From: Nanoarchaeota archaeon SCGC AAA011-G17
Lineage (GTDB): Archaea; Nanobdellota; Nanobdellia; SCGC-AAA011-G17
Length of the DNA: 37,245 nucleotides
Direction: 5' to 3'
Assembly: GCA_000402515.1 (NCBI GenBank)
Contig: AQRL01000027.1
Coordinates: 1 to 37,245, forward strand
The notes under the pieces were generated by a model, which was not told the DNA's origin, did not search any database, and worked only from the letters and a program-made list of their open reading frames with translations. This document shows, piece by piece, positions 20,685 to 29,522 of this stretch. Both the position numbers and the translations under genes were made by a program. How positions within the stretch are numbered: the first letter of the stretch is position 1; every line of letters begins with the position of its first letter.

Positions 20685-21122
20685 TTGGAACAAAAACAAT
20701 GGATTATCACTGGAATTCTGGTTGTTATAGCTGTTGTTATCGCTTTAAGTTTTAGTAGTTTAACAGGAAAAGCAACATCAAAATTAACTAACACTCTTCT
20801 CCCTCTGAATAGTGAGATAACACTAACACCAACTAGCCTAAAAGCAGGTGAGGAAGTGATTGCAACACTAAAGCCAGGAAGGAGTTCAGTAGGATGTTTA
20901 GACATGGCTCTTGAATTTTATCAGTTAAAAGATGATGGTACCTTAGGATTAAGAACAGCAACAAAAGACATAAGCAACTATCTTGGAACAAAAAAGAATT
21001 GCGATACAATAATTGTAACAAATTACAAAACAGGAACTAACTGGAAAGGAAATTATGCAGTAGTGATAGGAGACAGAACAACAGGAAAGAAAGTAATTTC
21101 AAATAAAGTTGTTGTAGCTTAA
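20685..21122 (+). CDS. ITG-motif membrane-anchored surface protein 1
   Basis: This 145-residue protein starts with TTG (MEQKQW...), chosen because it has a well-spaced GGAGGTG and aligns with the starts of the three following paralogs. A single N-terminal membrane segment (IITGILVVIAVVIALSF) is followed at once by SSLTGKAT, the form of the motif shared with the array. The outer domain looks like a small beta sandwich (EITLTPTSLKAGEEVIATLKPG, MALEFYQLKDDG, GNYAVVIGDRTTGKKVIS) with two cysteines that may form a disulfide. It is separated from the next gene by one base. No enzyme motif is seen. Confidence 0.65.
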   Translation: MEQKQWIITGILVVIAVVIALSFSSLTGKATSKLTNTLLPLNSEITLTPTSLKAGEEVIATLKPGRSSVGCLDMALEFYQLKDDGTLGLRTATKDISNYLGTKKNCDTIIVTNYKTGTNWKGNYAVVIGDRTTGKKVISNKVVVA

Positions 21123-21123
21123 A

Positions 21124-21609
21124 ATGGAAAATAAACAACTTGTCTTATACAGCCTTATAATAATAGCAATATTATTACTGGCATTTAGCTTCAACAAGAT
21201 AACAGGACAGGCTGCAAGTTTTGGACCAAGACAAATAGCATCAGAATCAGCAACACTAAAGGTTTCTCAGAATCCTACATACAATTTTCCAATAAAAACA
21301 ACAATAACAATCTCTCCGAGAATTGTAAAACCAGGAGAGAAAACAACAATAACAGTAACGCCAAAAGAATTGGAAAGCATTGACATAGAGATTGGATTAT
21401 ATCAACTAAGAACAATGGAATCAGGAACAAAGGAGGTATTCAAGAGTTCAGAGAGAATACCAAGTATCGGCTCTAAAATACTCAATAAAGAAACAATAAT
21501 CTCTTATAGGATTGGCAGCAATGTAGACCAAGGATTATATAAAGTAGGATTTAAGATAAAGGGAACAAACAGTATAATATATTCAAACACATTCGAGGTG
21601 AAAAAATGA
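21124..21609 (+). CDS. ITG-motif membrane-anchored surface protein 2
   Basis: This 161-residue paralog has the start MENKQLVLYSLIIIAILLLA, then SFNKITGQAA right after the membrane segment. The outer part has TTITISPRIVKPGEKTTITV and IEIGLYQLRTMESG, which align with the first protein (PTSLKAGEEVIATL and LEFYQLKDDG), and ends YKVGFKIKGTNSIIYSNTFEV. Cysteines are absent, unlike the other three. It follows gene 1 by one base and overlaps gene 3 by four bases, so the array is an operon. Confidence 0.65.
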   Translation: MENKQLVLYSLIIIAILLLAFSFNKITGQAASFGPRQIASESATLKVSQNPTYNFPIKTTITISPRIVKPGEKTTITVTPKELESIDIEIGLYQLRTMESGTKEVFKSSERIPSIGSKILNKETIISYRIGSNVDQGLYKVGFKIKGTNSIIYSNTFEVKK

Positions 21610-22040
21610 ACAATAAGATAATTTTATACGGGCTTATAGCTGTCGTAGTCTTGTTAGTAGCACTCAATTTCAACAAAATAACAGGGCAGGTGACAAAAGA
21701 GCCAACAACTACAATGGTTGTAGAAAAGGTATATGAAGGAAGCAAATATGCAAAATTAGACGACACAGGAAGAATAAAGATAACAATCTATGCAAGCCAA
21801 AACAACTGTGTTGACAGGGATCTTTCTTTATATCAGGAAAGAGCAGACAGTTCAAGACCCTTGGCACTAAGCACAAGCATAAGTGTCAAAAAGGATATGA
21901 ATGGGAATACCTTGCCTGTAAGATTATGTCAAAAAGTAGACTACAAATACGGTATGCAGGGAAAGCACGGAGACTTTTACTTTGAGACAAATGACTTAAA
22001 CACAGGAAAAGCAATAAAGGCAGAGTTTAGTTTGCCTTAA
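21606..22040 (+). CDS. ITG-motif membrane-anchored surface protein 3
   Basis: This 144-residue paralog begins MNNKIILYGLIAVVVLLVAL and continues NFNKITGQVT. The outer domain contains RIKITIYASQNNCVDRDLSLY and VRLCQKVDYKYG, with a likely disulfide between the two cysteines, then GDFYFETNDLNTGKAIKAEF. It shares with protein 4 the NNCVD(R/N) pattern, so 3 and 4 are closer to each other. It overlaps gene 2 by four bases (ATGA). Function unknown; an adhesion or structural role at the surface is a guess. Confidence 0.65.
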   Translation: MNNKIILYGLIAVVVLLVALNFNKITGQVTKEPTTTMVVEKVYEGSKYAKLDDTGRIKITIYASQNNCVDRDLSLYQERADSSRPLALSTSISVKKDMNGNTLPVRLCQKVDYKYGMQGKHGDFYFETNDLNTGKAIKAEFSLP

Positions 22041-22055
22041 TTTTTTTCTTTTTTT
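22041..22055 (+). terminator. T-rich tract between ITG genes 3 and 4
   Basis: A run of T broken by one C follows the third ITG gene stop. It could end most transcripts there, leaving gene 4 at a lower level. Confidence 0.45.
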
Positions 22056-22057
22056 AA

Positions 22058-22453
22058 ATGAACAAATATTTTATTTTAACAATAATTTTGCTAGTTTCTA
22101 CAATTTTTTTAGTTTCAATGAGTTTTAATAAGATAACAGGATTTGCAACAAAAGTATTTCAAGGAGAGCCAAATACAGTAATGAAAGTATTGTCAGATGA
22201 AAATGGGAATACAGTAAAAACATTAAATGGTGAAATATTTATAAGAATAATTGCAGACAAAGATAATTGTGTTGATAATAATTTCTTAATCTATAAAGAT
22301 AATAATAAAATAAAAGAAATAAAATTAGCAGACAAACAAATATGTGAAACAATAACAATAAAATACAAGCCGAGGTTAGCTTATGATTCTTATACCTTGG
22401 CAGCAAAGGATATTCAAACAGATAAAGAATTAAAATCAGATTTTGTGCTTTAA
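22058..22453 (+). CDS. ITG-motif membrane-anchored surface protein 4
   Basis: This 131-residue paralog starts MNKYFILTIILLVSTIFLVS and continues MSFNKITGFAT. The outer part has EIFIRIIADKDNCVDNNFLIY and a second cysteine in ADKQICETITIKY, matching protein 3, and ends TDKELKSDFVL. It is separated from gene 3 by a T-rich tract, and its stop overlaps the stop of the convergent MTAP-APRT gene. It has the most A+T-rich codons of the four. No enzyme motif. Confidence 0.62.
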   Translation: MNKYFILTIILLVSTIFLVSMSFNKITGFATKVFQGEPNTVMKVLSDENGNTVKTLNGEIFIRIIADKDNCVDNNFLIYKDNNKIKEIKLADKQICETITIKYKPRLAYDSYTLAAKDIQTDKELKSDFVL

Positions 22454-23718
22454 TCTCCCTCAAACTCAACTAATTTAAATATATTATAATTTTTTAATTT
22501 TTCATTCCCTTTCAAATCTGGTAAATCAATGATAAAGGCAATCTCTTCTATTCTGCCTCCCAATTTCTCAATCAGTTCAGTAGCAGCCTTGGCAGTTCCC
22601 CCTGTAGCAAGCAAATCATCAACAAGCAAAACATTTTGTCCAATGCTTATAGCATCCTTATGTATTTCTAAAGCATCCTTTCCATATTCTAGTTCATATT
22701 CAACTCTCTCTGTTTCAGCAGGCAATTTTCCAGGTTTTCTTAAAGGAACAAAACCAACACCAAGACCATTAGCAATTGCTCCGCCAAGAATAAATCCTCT
22801 GCTTTCAATGCCAGCAACAACATCTATCTTTCTTTCCTTGTATCTGTCAACAAATTTTTCAACAGCATAATTAAAACTTTCAGGATCTTTAAGCAAGGTA
22901 GTAATATCTCTGAACATAACGCCTTGTTTTGGCCAGTGAGGAATAGTTCTTATTTTTTCTTTCAGATTAATCTCACCTACTTGAGGAATTATTGTCAATA
23001 ATAGTTGTTTAACCTTCTCAGAATTTTGATTAAATACTTTCAAAACCTCTTCCCAACTAACAGCATCCTCATTCTCTTTCCAGCAGTCATAATCAGTACT
23101 CATTGCAATAGCAGCATAAGGAATTCCAGCTTCCATAGCAAGAGTTGCTTCAGGAGCAATGCTCATATTAATAACATCAGCCCCCCATGACCTAAACATA
23201 TGGCTTTCTGCTTTAGTTGAGAATCTTGGACCTTCAATTGTCACAACAGTCCCTCTTTCATGTGTTCTAAAACCCAACTCTTTTGAATCATTGATAATTA
23301 TTTCTCTTAATTGCTTATCAAATGGTTCAGCTAAAGAAACATGTTTTGGTCCGTCTTTAAAATCCTCATAAAAACTAATCTTTCTATGTCTTGTAAAATC
23401 AATAAATTGGTCAAGAACAACAAAATCCCCTCTTCCTATCTCTTCTCTCAAACTGCCTACAGCACTAGTTGCAATTATATGACTGCATCCCTGCTCTTTT
23501 AATGCCCAGATATTTGCCCTGTAATTAACCTGTGTAGGAGGAATCTCGTGTTTTCTCCCATGTCTTGCTAATAGTATAATCTCTTTTCCATCAATCTTTC
23601 CAATCTTCAAACTAGAACTTGGTTTGCCATAAGGGGTACCCACTTCAATTTCCTTACAGTCTTTCAAAATATTTGGGTCATCTAACCCAGATCCCCCTAT
23701 AATTCCTATTCTTGTCAT
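22450..23718 (-). CDS. Fused methylthioadenosine phosphorylase and adenine phosphoribosyltransferase
   Basis: This 422-residue protein joins two enzymes in one chain. Residues 1 to about 255 are an MTA phosphorylase: GIIGGSGLDD at the start, RHGRKHEIPPTQVNYRANIWA, TSAVGSL, EGPRFSTKAESHMFRSWGAD and STDYDCWKE, close to the eukaryotic/archaeal MTAP family. Residues from about 258 to the end are an adenine phosphoribosyltransferase: IRTIPHWPKQGVMFRDITTLL, then ESRGFILGGAIA, and the PRPP motif VLLVDDLLATGGTAKAA. The first half splits methylthioadenosine with phosphate to adenine and methylthioribose-1-phosphate; the second turns adenine and PRPP into AMP. I chose the ATG at 23718 over one 13 codons upstream because MTRIGIIGG is where the family begins. 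No frameshift or stop separates the halves. Confidence 0.92.
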   Translation of the reverse strand: MTRIGIIGGSGLDDPNILKDCKEIEVGTPYGKPSSSLKIGKIDGKEIILLARHGRKHEIPPTQVNYRANIWALKEQGCSHIIATSAVGSLREEIGRGDFVVLDQFIDFTRHRKISFYEDFKDGPKHVSLAEPFDKQLREIIINDSKELGFRTHERGTVVTIEGPRFSTKAESHMFRSWGADVINMSIAPEATLAMEAGIPYAAIAMSTDYDCWKENEDAVSWEEVLKVFNQNSEKVKQLLLTIIPQVGEINLKEKIRTIPHWPKQGVMFRDITTLLKDPESFNYAVEKFVDRYKERKIDVVAGIESRGFILGGAIANGLGVGFVPLRKPGKLPAETERVEYELEYGKDALEIHKDAISIGQNVLLVDDLLATGGTAKAATELIEKLGGRIEEIAFIIDLPDLKGNEKLKNYNIFKLVEFEGD

Positions 23719-23770
23719 ATTATTTAATATAAAGGAAATGAATATAAAGTTTATCAAAGAGGAGTATATA

Positions 23771-24751
23771 ATGAAATTGTGCTATATTAATAGAAAATTC
23801 CCACCAAGTGTGGGTGGTGCTCAGGAACTTGCATCAAGTACTGTGAATAGTCTAAAAAAAACAGGAATAAAATTATATTTGATAGTTAATAAAAAAGGAA
23901 ATAGATATCTGCCTCTTTTTTTTATAGAAGCATTGTTTAAAATATTACTCTCTAAATCTGATATATATCATACAGGAGATGGTTTCACAGCTATATTAAA
24001 TCCCATTATTAAAATTTTTAAAAGAAAACCAATTGTTACAACAGTGCTTGGATTGGACATCACACATAAAAACAGATTATACCAAAAAATTATAATTCCA
24101 TGTGTTAATATGTCTGATAAAATAATTTCTATAAGTGAAGAGACTAAGAACGAATGCAAAAAAAGAGGAATTTCACAAAATAAAATAATAGTTATTAATC
24201 CAGGATTGGATATAAAAAAATATCCCAATTCTAAAGTATCTAAAGATAGTAATATGATGATTACAGTAGGAAGACAAGTAGAGAGAAAAGGAATTAATTT
24301 ATTCATAAGAGGAAGATTAAATCAATTAATGAGAGATAATCCAAAATTAATTTTCCATATAATCGGGGATGGGTCTGAAAGTGAAAAAATAAAAGATGCA
24401 GTATCTCAATCAAAATATAAAGACAGAATTTTTTTACATGGAAGACTTTCTGATAATGAAGCATATAATTACTATATAAAAGCAAAATTTTTTGTCATGC
24501 CTAACATTTATGTGGAAGGAGATATAGAAGGATTTGGTCTGGTAATTCTTGAAGCAATATTTTTTGAAGATATAATTCTTGCAAACCCCATTGAAGGAAT
24601 AAAGGATGCTTTAAAATATACCTCTAATTGGATTGATCTTAAAAAAGAAAAGATAATTTTAGATGATATTAAATATAAAAAAGAATTAAAAAATTTGAGT
24701 TGGGATAATAGAATTAAGGGGTATTTGGATATTTATAAGAAACTAAAATGA
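23771..24751 (+). CDS. Glycosyltransferase family 4 protein
   Basis: This 326-residue GT-B glycosyltransferase opens the large sugar cluster. The acceptor-side domain begins MKLCYINRKFPPSVGGAQEL, the usual GT4 glycine-rich start, and the donor-side domain has ITVGRQVERKGINLFIRG, FHIIGDGSESEKI, FLHGRLSDNEAYNYY and EGFGLVILEAI with the conserved glutamates (E-x7-E). I chose the ATG at 23771 because GAGGAG lies seven bases before it; an in-frame ATG at 23738 is upstream of that site. It overlaps the following membrane protein gene by four bases. Sugar donor and acceptor are not evident. Confidence 0.85.
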   Translation: MKLCYINRKFPPSVGGAQELASSTVNSLKKTGIKLYLIVNKKGNRYLPLFFIEALFKILLSKSDIYHTGDGFTAILNPIIKIFKRKPIVTTVLGLDITHKNRLYQKIIIPCVNMSDKIISISEETKNECKKRGISQNKIIVINPGLDIKKYPNSKVSKDSNMMITVGRQVERKGINLFIRGRLNQLMRDNPKLIFHIIGDGSESEKIKDAVSQSKYKDRIFLHGRLSDNEAYNYYIKAKFFVMPNIYVEGDIEGFGLVILEAIFFEDIILANPIEGIKDALKYTSNWIDLKKEKIILDDIKYKKELKNLSWDNRIKGYLDIYKKLK

Positions 24752-25665
24752 ATAATAAAAAGATATGGTGGATATTTATTACCCTGTTAATTCTTATCTC
24801 AATCATTTTTTTTGTATTGAAAAAAGAAGAGATATCAAATATTCTTGATATTTCTATTTCTTTGATATTAATCCTTATAGTACTTAACTTTGTAACTTTG
24901 GTAGTAAATGGATTAAGAATCTTAGTTTTAATGGAACCTTATAATATAAAATTAAATCCTTCTGAGTGGTTAGGGGTGTCTATATTAAATACAGCAGGAA
25001 ATTATTTAACCCCCTTTCAAGGAGGTTTATTTTTTAGATCAATATATTTCAAAAAAAAATATAATTTTCCATATACATCATTTATTACAACTGTCTTGGC
25101 GTCATATATCGTTGGATTTTTTATTTATGGTGTATTTGGGGTTATATTAGTCTTATTTTTTAATTCAAATTTTTTATTTAAATTACCCCTATTAATATTC
25201 TTTCTTATTTTATCTATAATCACTCTTTATATTATTCTTTTTTCTCCAAAAATAAAAGACACAAAAATAAAATTGTTTAACAGGATTATTAAAATAATAA
25301 ATGAGTGGTCAAATATTAGCAAGAAAAAAACATTTGTGTTAAAATTATTATTAATTGAATTTTTTTCATTGGTCCTTATTGCATTGCGTATGTTTTACTC
25401 ATTCAAGGCAATATCCTACAGCCTTGGATTTGTATCTTCACTATTTGTTTCAATATTCTTCTCAATGTCCGTTTTATTGAGTATAACTCCTGCAGGATTG
25501 GGGATAAGAGAGTCATTTGTTGGGATTTCATCACAAATCATAGGGTTAAATTTTGATAAGGGGGTAATTGCAACATCAATAGATAGGATAATAATAATCA
25601 TTTTGATTATTTTTTTAGGCCCTTTATTTAGTTATATTCTATCCAGAAAGAATAAAAAATTATAG
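24748..25665 (+). CDS. Flippase-like membrane protein (UPF0104 / LPG synthase TM family)
   Basis: This 305-residue integral membrane protein has about eight hydrophobic segments and resembles the UPF0104 family (lysylphosphatidylglycerol synthase membrane domain; AglD-linked proteins in archaea). Landmarks are LNTAGNYLTPFQGGLFFRSIYFKKKY near residue 75-100 and TPAGLGIRESFVGI near 248-261. It is often found beside glycosyltransferases and is thought to move or handle lipid-linked sugars, but its activity is not proven. It overlaps the GT4 gene by four bases, and its stop overlaps the stop of the convergent radical SAM gene. Confidence 0.78.
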   Translation: MNNKKIWWIFITLLILISIIFFVLKKEEISNILDISISLILILIVLNFVTLVVNGLRILVLMEPYNIKLNPSEWLGVSILNTAGNYLTPFQGGLFFRSIYFKKKYNFPYTSFITTVLASYIVGFFIYGVFGVILVLFFNSNFLFKLPLLIFFLILSIITLYIILFSPKIKDTKIKLFNRIIKIINEWSNISKKKTFVLKLLLIEFFSLVLIALRMFYSFKAISYSLGFVSSLFVSIFFSMSVLLSITPAGLGIRESFVGISSQIIGLNFDKGVIATSIDRIIIIILIIFLGPLFSYILSRKNKKL

Positions 25666-27063
25666 TTTTGATTTAAGTTTCCATGCCAATTTAATCATAT
25701 CAATAAATCCCAGTCCAAAAGAACTTTTTTTTGTCCAAGCAACACCTGCTTGGAATATAAGATAATATATTTTATTTTCTGGAAATTTTATAAGAATCTT
25801 TATCAAAGGCAACAAAAATGGAAATTTAACACCATAAAAGAAAAATCTGTGTAAATTTACTATTTCTTTTTTATTTTTTAGTTTAATCTGTGACCTTTTA
25901 TTCATTAGTGTAAGGTCATTAACACAATAATCTTCAGGCAACAAGTTTTTTTCAACAGAAAATTTTGAGATATCTGTGCCGGGATAAGGTTGTAATATTG
26001 TACTAAAAGGAAAATCTGTTTTTATTATTGTATTAAGCTTTATCGTATCAAATGCATCTTCAATACTTTCTGTAGGATTCCCTAGCATATTATATGTTCC
26101 AAACTTGATATTATATTTATGAAGTAATCTTGCAGCATTAATTATATCTTTTTCTGAAAGGTTTTTTCTCAGAACATCATTTCTTATCCTATTATTCCCG
26201 CTTTCTAAACCAAAAAAAATATTGATACAGCCAGTTTCCTTTAATTTCTTTGCAATTTCTTCATCAATTTCATTTGCTCTTGCAAGACAAGTGAAGGGCA
26301 ATCTAACCTTTTTTTTATAAACATCTAAAAATTCAAGAAGCCACTCCTTGTATAAAGTAAATGTGTCATCAGAGAATCTTACTATCTTCATATCCCACTG
26401 TTTCTTTAAGATTAATATTTCTTCTATAACCTTCTCTATTTTTCTTTTTCTAACATATCTTCCTTTGTTTGAATATATCTTTTTTAGTTCATGATTAAAA
26501 CAAAAACTGCAATTGTATGGGCAACCTCGGCCAGTCATAAATTTTTTAGTTGGTAAAAGTTTAAGGTATTTGTATCTTTTATAATAAATATCTCTGTCTG
26601 GAAATGGTAATTCGTCAAGGTTTTCTATCAAGGGTTCTATCTCATTTTTTATTATCTTGTTATTCTTTTTAACCCATAGATTTTTTATTTTAGTTATATC
26701 TTTATTTATATTGTTGCATAATTCTAGCATAGCATACTCACCCTCTCCAATACAAATGATATCAACCCCTTCTTCATTTATCAGGTCTGTATAAAAAGTG
26801 GCATGAGGGCCACCAAAAATAGTTATAACTTTTATTTCTTTTTTTATTTTTTTAGCGAAATCAGCAAGTTCATTATGTGAACCGGTCATTACAGAAAAAG
26901 CAATTATGTCTGGATTTATTTTTTTTATCTTATCAATAACATTTGTTTCCTCGCTTAGTATCAATAGGTCACATTCATGCCCATTCTTTTTTAATAATGC
27001 AGATATCTGCATAGGGCCTATAAATTCAAACAATATATCCTGTATAAATAAAACTTTTGTCAT
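25660..27063 (-). CDS. B12-binding-domain radical SAM protein
   Basis: This 467-residue protein has an N-terminal cobalamin-binding-like Rossmann domain (about 1-130, with FGGPHATFY and IGEGEYAMLEL) and a radical SAM domain with TGRGCPYNCSFCFNHE, the C-x3-C-x2-C cluster motif, near residues 179-187. Later GLESGNNRIRNDVLRK and NMLGNPTES are typical of the BchE/P-methylase-like class, and LQPYPGTDI closes the barrel. Such enzymes often methylate unactivated carbon or phosphorus atoms or rearrange rings on lipids, sugars or antibiotics. Here it is the last gene of a minus-strand glycan operon. Substrate unknown. Confidence 0.85.
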   Translation of the reverse strand: MTKVLFIQDILFEFIGPMQISALLKKNGHECDLLILSEETNVIDKIKKINPDIIAFSVMTGSHNELADFAKKIKKEIKVITIFGGPHATFYTDLINEEGVDIICIGEGEYAMLELCNNINKDITKIKNLWVKKNNKIIKNEIEPLIENLDELPFPDRDIYYKRYKYLKLLPTKKFMTGRGCPYNCSFCFNHELKKIYSNKGRYVRKRKIEKVIEEILILKKQWDMKIVRFSDDTFTLYKEWLLEFLDVYKKKVRLPFTCLARANEIDEEIAKKLKETGCINIFFGLESGNNRIRNDVLRKNLSEKDIINAARLLHKYNIKFGTYNMLGNPTESIEDAFDTIKLNTIIKTDFPFSTILQPYPGTDISKFSVEKNLLPEDYCVNDLTLMNKRSQIKLKNKKEIVNLHRFFFYGVKFPFLLPLIKILIKFPENKIYYLIFQAGVAWTKKSSFGLGFIDMIKLAWKLKSKL

Positions 27064-27064
27064 A

Positions 27065-27952
27065 TTATCTTCTATTCATATCTGCTAAAAATCCAAAAAT
27101 AATTATTTGGATTCCACCCATTATTAATAATAGCATTAAAAATAATAAACCTATATGTCCAACAATGCCCCCGCCAAAGAAGTGCAGGTATAAAAAATAG
27201 AGAGCAATAATGCCTCCTAATGAAAAGAAAGAAAGGCCAATAGTCCCAAAAAATTTCAAAGAATCATAATCCCTATATATTCTAAAAATATTTATCCATG
27301 CTTTTATAGCATATTCAAAAGGATTTTTGAATAATCTGCTGGGTCTTGTTTTTCTGGTTTCAATAGGAATCTCTGTTATCTTAAATTTCTGTTTGGACGC
27401 CTTTATTATTTGTTCCTGGGTGTATGTAAACTTGTTGATATATTCTATATCTTCTGCAACTTTCTTGGTAAATGCTCTGAATCCTGTTGTAGTATCTGTT
27501 AAATTGGCTTTTGTGAGATGTTTGAACACAATAGCAAATGCTTTATTACCTATTCTTTTCAAAAAAGGCATATGTTTTACATCTCCTACGAATCTTGAAC
27601 CAAGAACAAGATCATACCCCTCTTCTATTTTTTTTATTAATCTAGGAATGTCTCTTGATATATATTGACCATCTGCATCTGTGTGAACAATTATATCTGC
27701 ATTTAACTCCAAGCATTTTTTTATTTCAGTTCTGAATGTTTCTGCTAAACCCTTATTGCTTAAATGTGAAAAAACAATAGCCCCTGCTTTTTTTGCAAAA
27801 TCTTTTGTTTTATCATTACTACCATCATCTAAAACAAGAATTTGATAATCATAATTTGTATTATTCATAACCTCTTTTATTTCTTTGATTATCCAAGAAA
27901 TACTATCTTCTTCGTTATATGCAGGTATTGTAATAACAATTTTAGGTTTCAT
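27065..27952 (-). CDS. Membrane GT2 glycosyltransferase (dolichol-phosphate sugar synthase-like)
   Basis: This 295-residue protein has a GT-A domain of the DPM1/AglD type: ITIPAYNEEDSISW, LVLDDGSNDKTKDFA, and the metal site HTDADGQY (about 91-98), followed by GSRFVGDVKHMPFLKRIGNKA and TTTGFRAF. Two membrane segments follow (about 230-252 and 262-287). Such enzymes load a sugar on dolichyl phosphate, or transfer it, at the membrane's inner face. The gene overlaps the GT-C-like gene upstream by 11 bases and lies one base before the radical SAM gene. These neighbours may use the lipid-linked sugar it makes. Confidence 0.85.
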   Translation of the reverse strand: MKPKIVITIPAYNEEDSISWIIKEIKEVMNNTNYDYQILVLDDGSNDKTKDFAKKAGAIVFSHLSNKGLAETFRTEIKKCLELNADIIVHTDADGQYISRDIPRLIKKIEEGYDLVLGSRFVGDVKHMPFLKRIGNKAFAIVFKHLTKANLTDTTTGFRAFTKKVAEDIEYINKFTYTQEQIIKASKQKFKITEIPIETRKTRPSRLFKNPFEYAIKAWINIFRIYRDYDSLKFFGTIGLSFFSLGGIIALYFLYLHFFGGGIVGHIGLLFLMLLLIMGGIQIIIFGFLADMNRR

Positions 27953-29486
27953 AGATATTTATCTCCCCAAAAGATTTTATTTTGTTAAGATTTAACTCCC
28001 GTTTTGAAATAAAATAATCTGCATTGGTATAGTTACCAATAACTACATTTTTATTCCAAAATCCTATAATTGACATATGATTATTTTTATCACACAAAGT
28101 TTTAGATTCTTTTGTGAATCTTTCAGTACATTCTTTTTCATCAATCACAATTAATGAATTTGGTGCTATTTCATTTATATATTTTCCAGCTCTTGTATCA
28201 TCCCTATCTAAATAATAAGTATTTGCGTCATACGCAATTCCTGTAAAGATTATTAAATTTAGAATGAATAATACAAAAATAATCCTTTTTAAATTTATAT
28301 GCCTTTTGATATGGTTAATTATAAAAATGATTCCTAAAGCAACAACAAAATTTATACCAATTTGGACCAAAAGAATTTGATTTTTTATAAAAAAGGAGAA
28401 TATTCCTAACCAAGTTATATCTATATTATTTGGGGGAAGCAGAGGGTATAACATTAAAATTGAAAAAGGAATTGCCAAAAAATAATTTATTTTAAATTTT
28501 TTTAAACTTCCAATACCCATAATTATTATTAAAGGAAGTGCACTAAAAAGATATCTTTCCATAGGTCTTCCACTAACTCCAGAAAATATAGGAGATACAA
28601 TTGGGTTAGAGATCATTCCATGATATATAGCCACAGCCAAAATGAAAAAAATGCTTGTAATAAACAATCTATTTATAGGGCTGTTTTTAAAACTTTTTAT
28701 AGCTGAATTTGTAAAGATAATAAATCCCTGAAGATATAGAAAAAAAGGATATAATATAATCCAAAATAAAAATTTCAATATATAAAAATTATTTTCCCCT
28801 ACGGCATTTAAAAGTAAATTTTCATACCCAAGTAATAAAGAGTTTTTTATAATAAAGTAAGGAATTAAAATAATAAGAGATAAAATTATAACTAATAAAC
28901 CTTCTTTATACTTTTTCTCAATTAATGAAAATAAAATAACAACAGGAAAAAGAAAAATACCTATAACTTTTGTCATATAACACAAAACAATGAGTAATGA
29001 AGATAAAACAAGGAGTTTATTGTTGCTTTTTTTGAATCCAATATATAAACTGTAAATGGTCATCAAAAACAAGAAATTAAAAATGTTTTCAGACATAACA
29101 TAAGTAGAATATGCAAAATTAGAAGGCAACAAACCTATAATTAGTGCAGTATAAAATGAAATTCTTTCATCTTTTAGATATTCTTTTGCCAACAAATATG
29201 CAGGAAAAATTACTAAAGAGCTAATAAATGAATTTGTTAATTTTATCAAAAAATAAGACACTTCAGAATTATTAAATAAATAGACCCAACTTATAATAAA
29301 AGAGTACAAGGGAGGATAATAAGCAAAAAAACCAGTAAAATCAAGGTTAATTAATGCCTTTGAAGAAAGAACATAAAAATAAGAATCAGCAAATGAAGAT
29401 GGCGATCTCACAAAAAAATTTAAGATAATTTTAACTAAACTAATCAAAAAAAATACAAATATTATCTTTTTTATATTTTTTTCCAT
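27942..29486 (-). CDS. GT-C fold membrane glycosyltransferase (GT39/ArnT-like)
   Basis: This 514-residue protein has about eleven hydrophobic segments and an outward C-terminal domain. The first loop contains SSFADSYFYVLSSKAL, with an Asp at the site of the acidic residue expected in the first outer loop of GT-C enzymes, and YYPPLYSFIISWVY follows, a pattern shared by the dolichyl-phosphate-sugar mannosyl transferase group. The final part (about 430-514) is soluble. It likely takes sugar from dolichyl phosphate, possibly made by the adjacent GT2, and puts it on a surface acceptor. The overlap of 11 bases links the two. Confidence 0.75.
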   Translation of the reverse strand: MEKNIKKIIFVFFLISLVKIILNFFVRSPSSFADSYFYVLSSKALINLDFTGFFAYYPPLYSFIISWVYLFNNSEVSYFLIKLTNSFISSLVIFPAYLLAKEYLKDERISFYTALIIGLLPSNFAYSTYVMSENIFNFLFLMTIYSLYIGFKKSNNKLLVLSSLLIVLCYMTKVIGIFLFPVVILFSLIEKKYKEGLLVIILSLIILIPYFIIKNSLLLGYENLLLNAVGENNFYILKFLFWIILYPFFLYLQGFIIFTNSAIKSFKNSPINRLFITSIFFILAVAIYHGMISNPIVSPIFSGVSGRPMERYLFSALPLIIIMGIGSLKKFKINYFLAIPFSILMLYPLLPPNNIDITWLGIFSFFIKNQILLVQIGINFVVALGIIFIINHIKRHINLKRIIFVLFILNLIIFTGIAYDANTYYLDRDDTRAGKYINEIAPNSLIVIDEKECTERFTKESKTLCDKNNHMSIIGFWNKNVVIGNYTNADYFISKRELNLNKIKSFGEINIYET

Positions 29487-29522
29487 AATGCAGTACCTAT
29501 TTTAAAAACCATGAATAAACTT

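Noticed and set aside
23738-23770. An upstream ATG for the GT4 protein and a matching upstream ATG for MTAP-APRT (23757).
   Set aside because: Both are in the divergent promoter region; the conserved family starts and the GAGGAG site point to 23771 and 23718.
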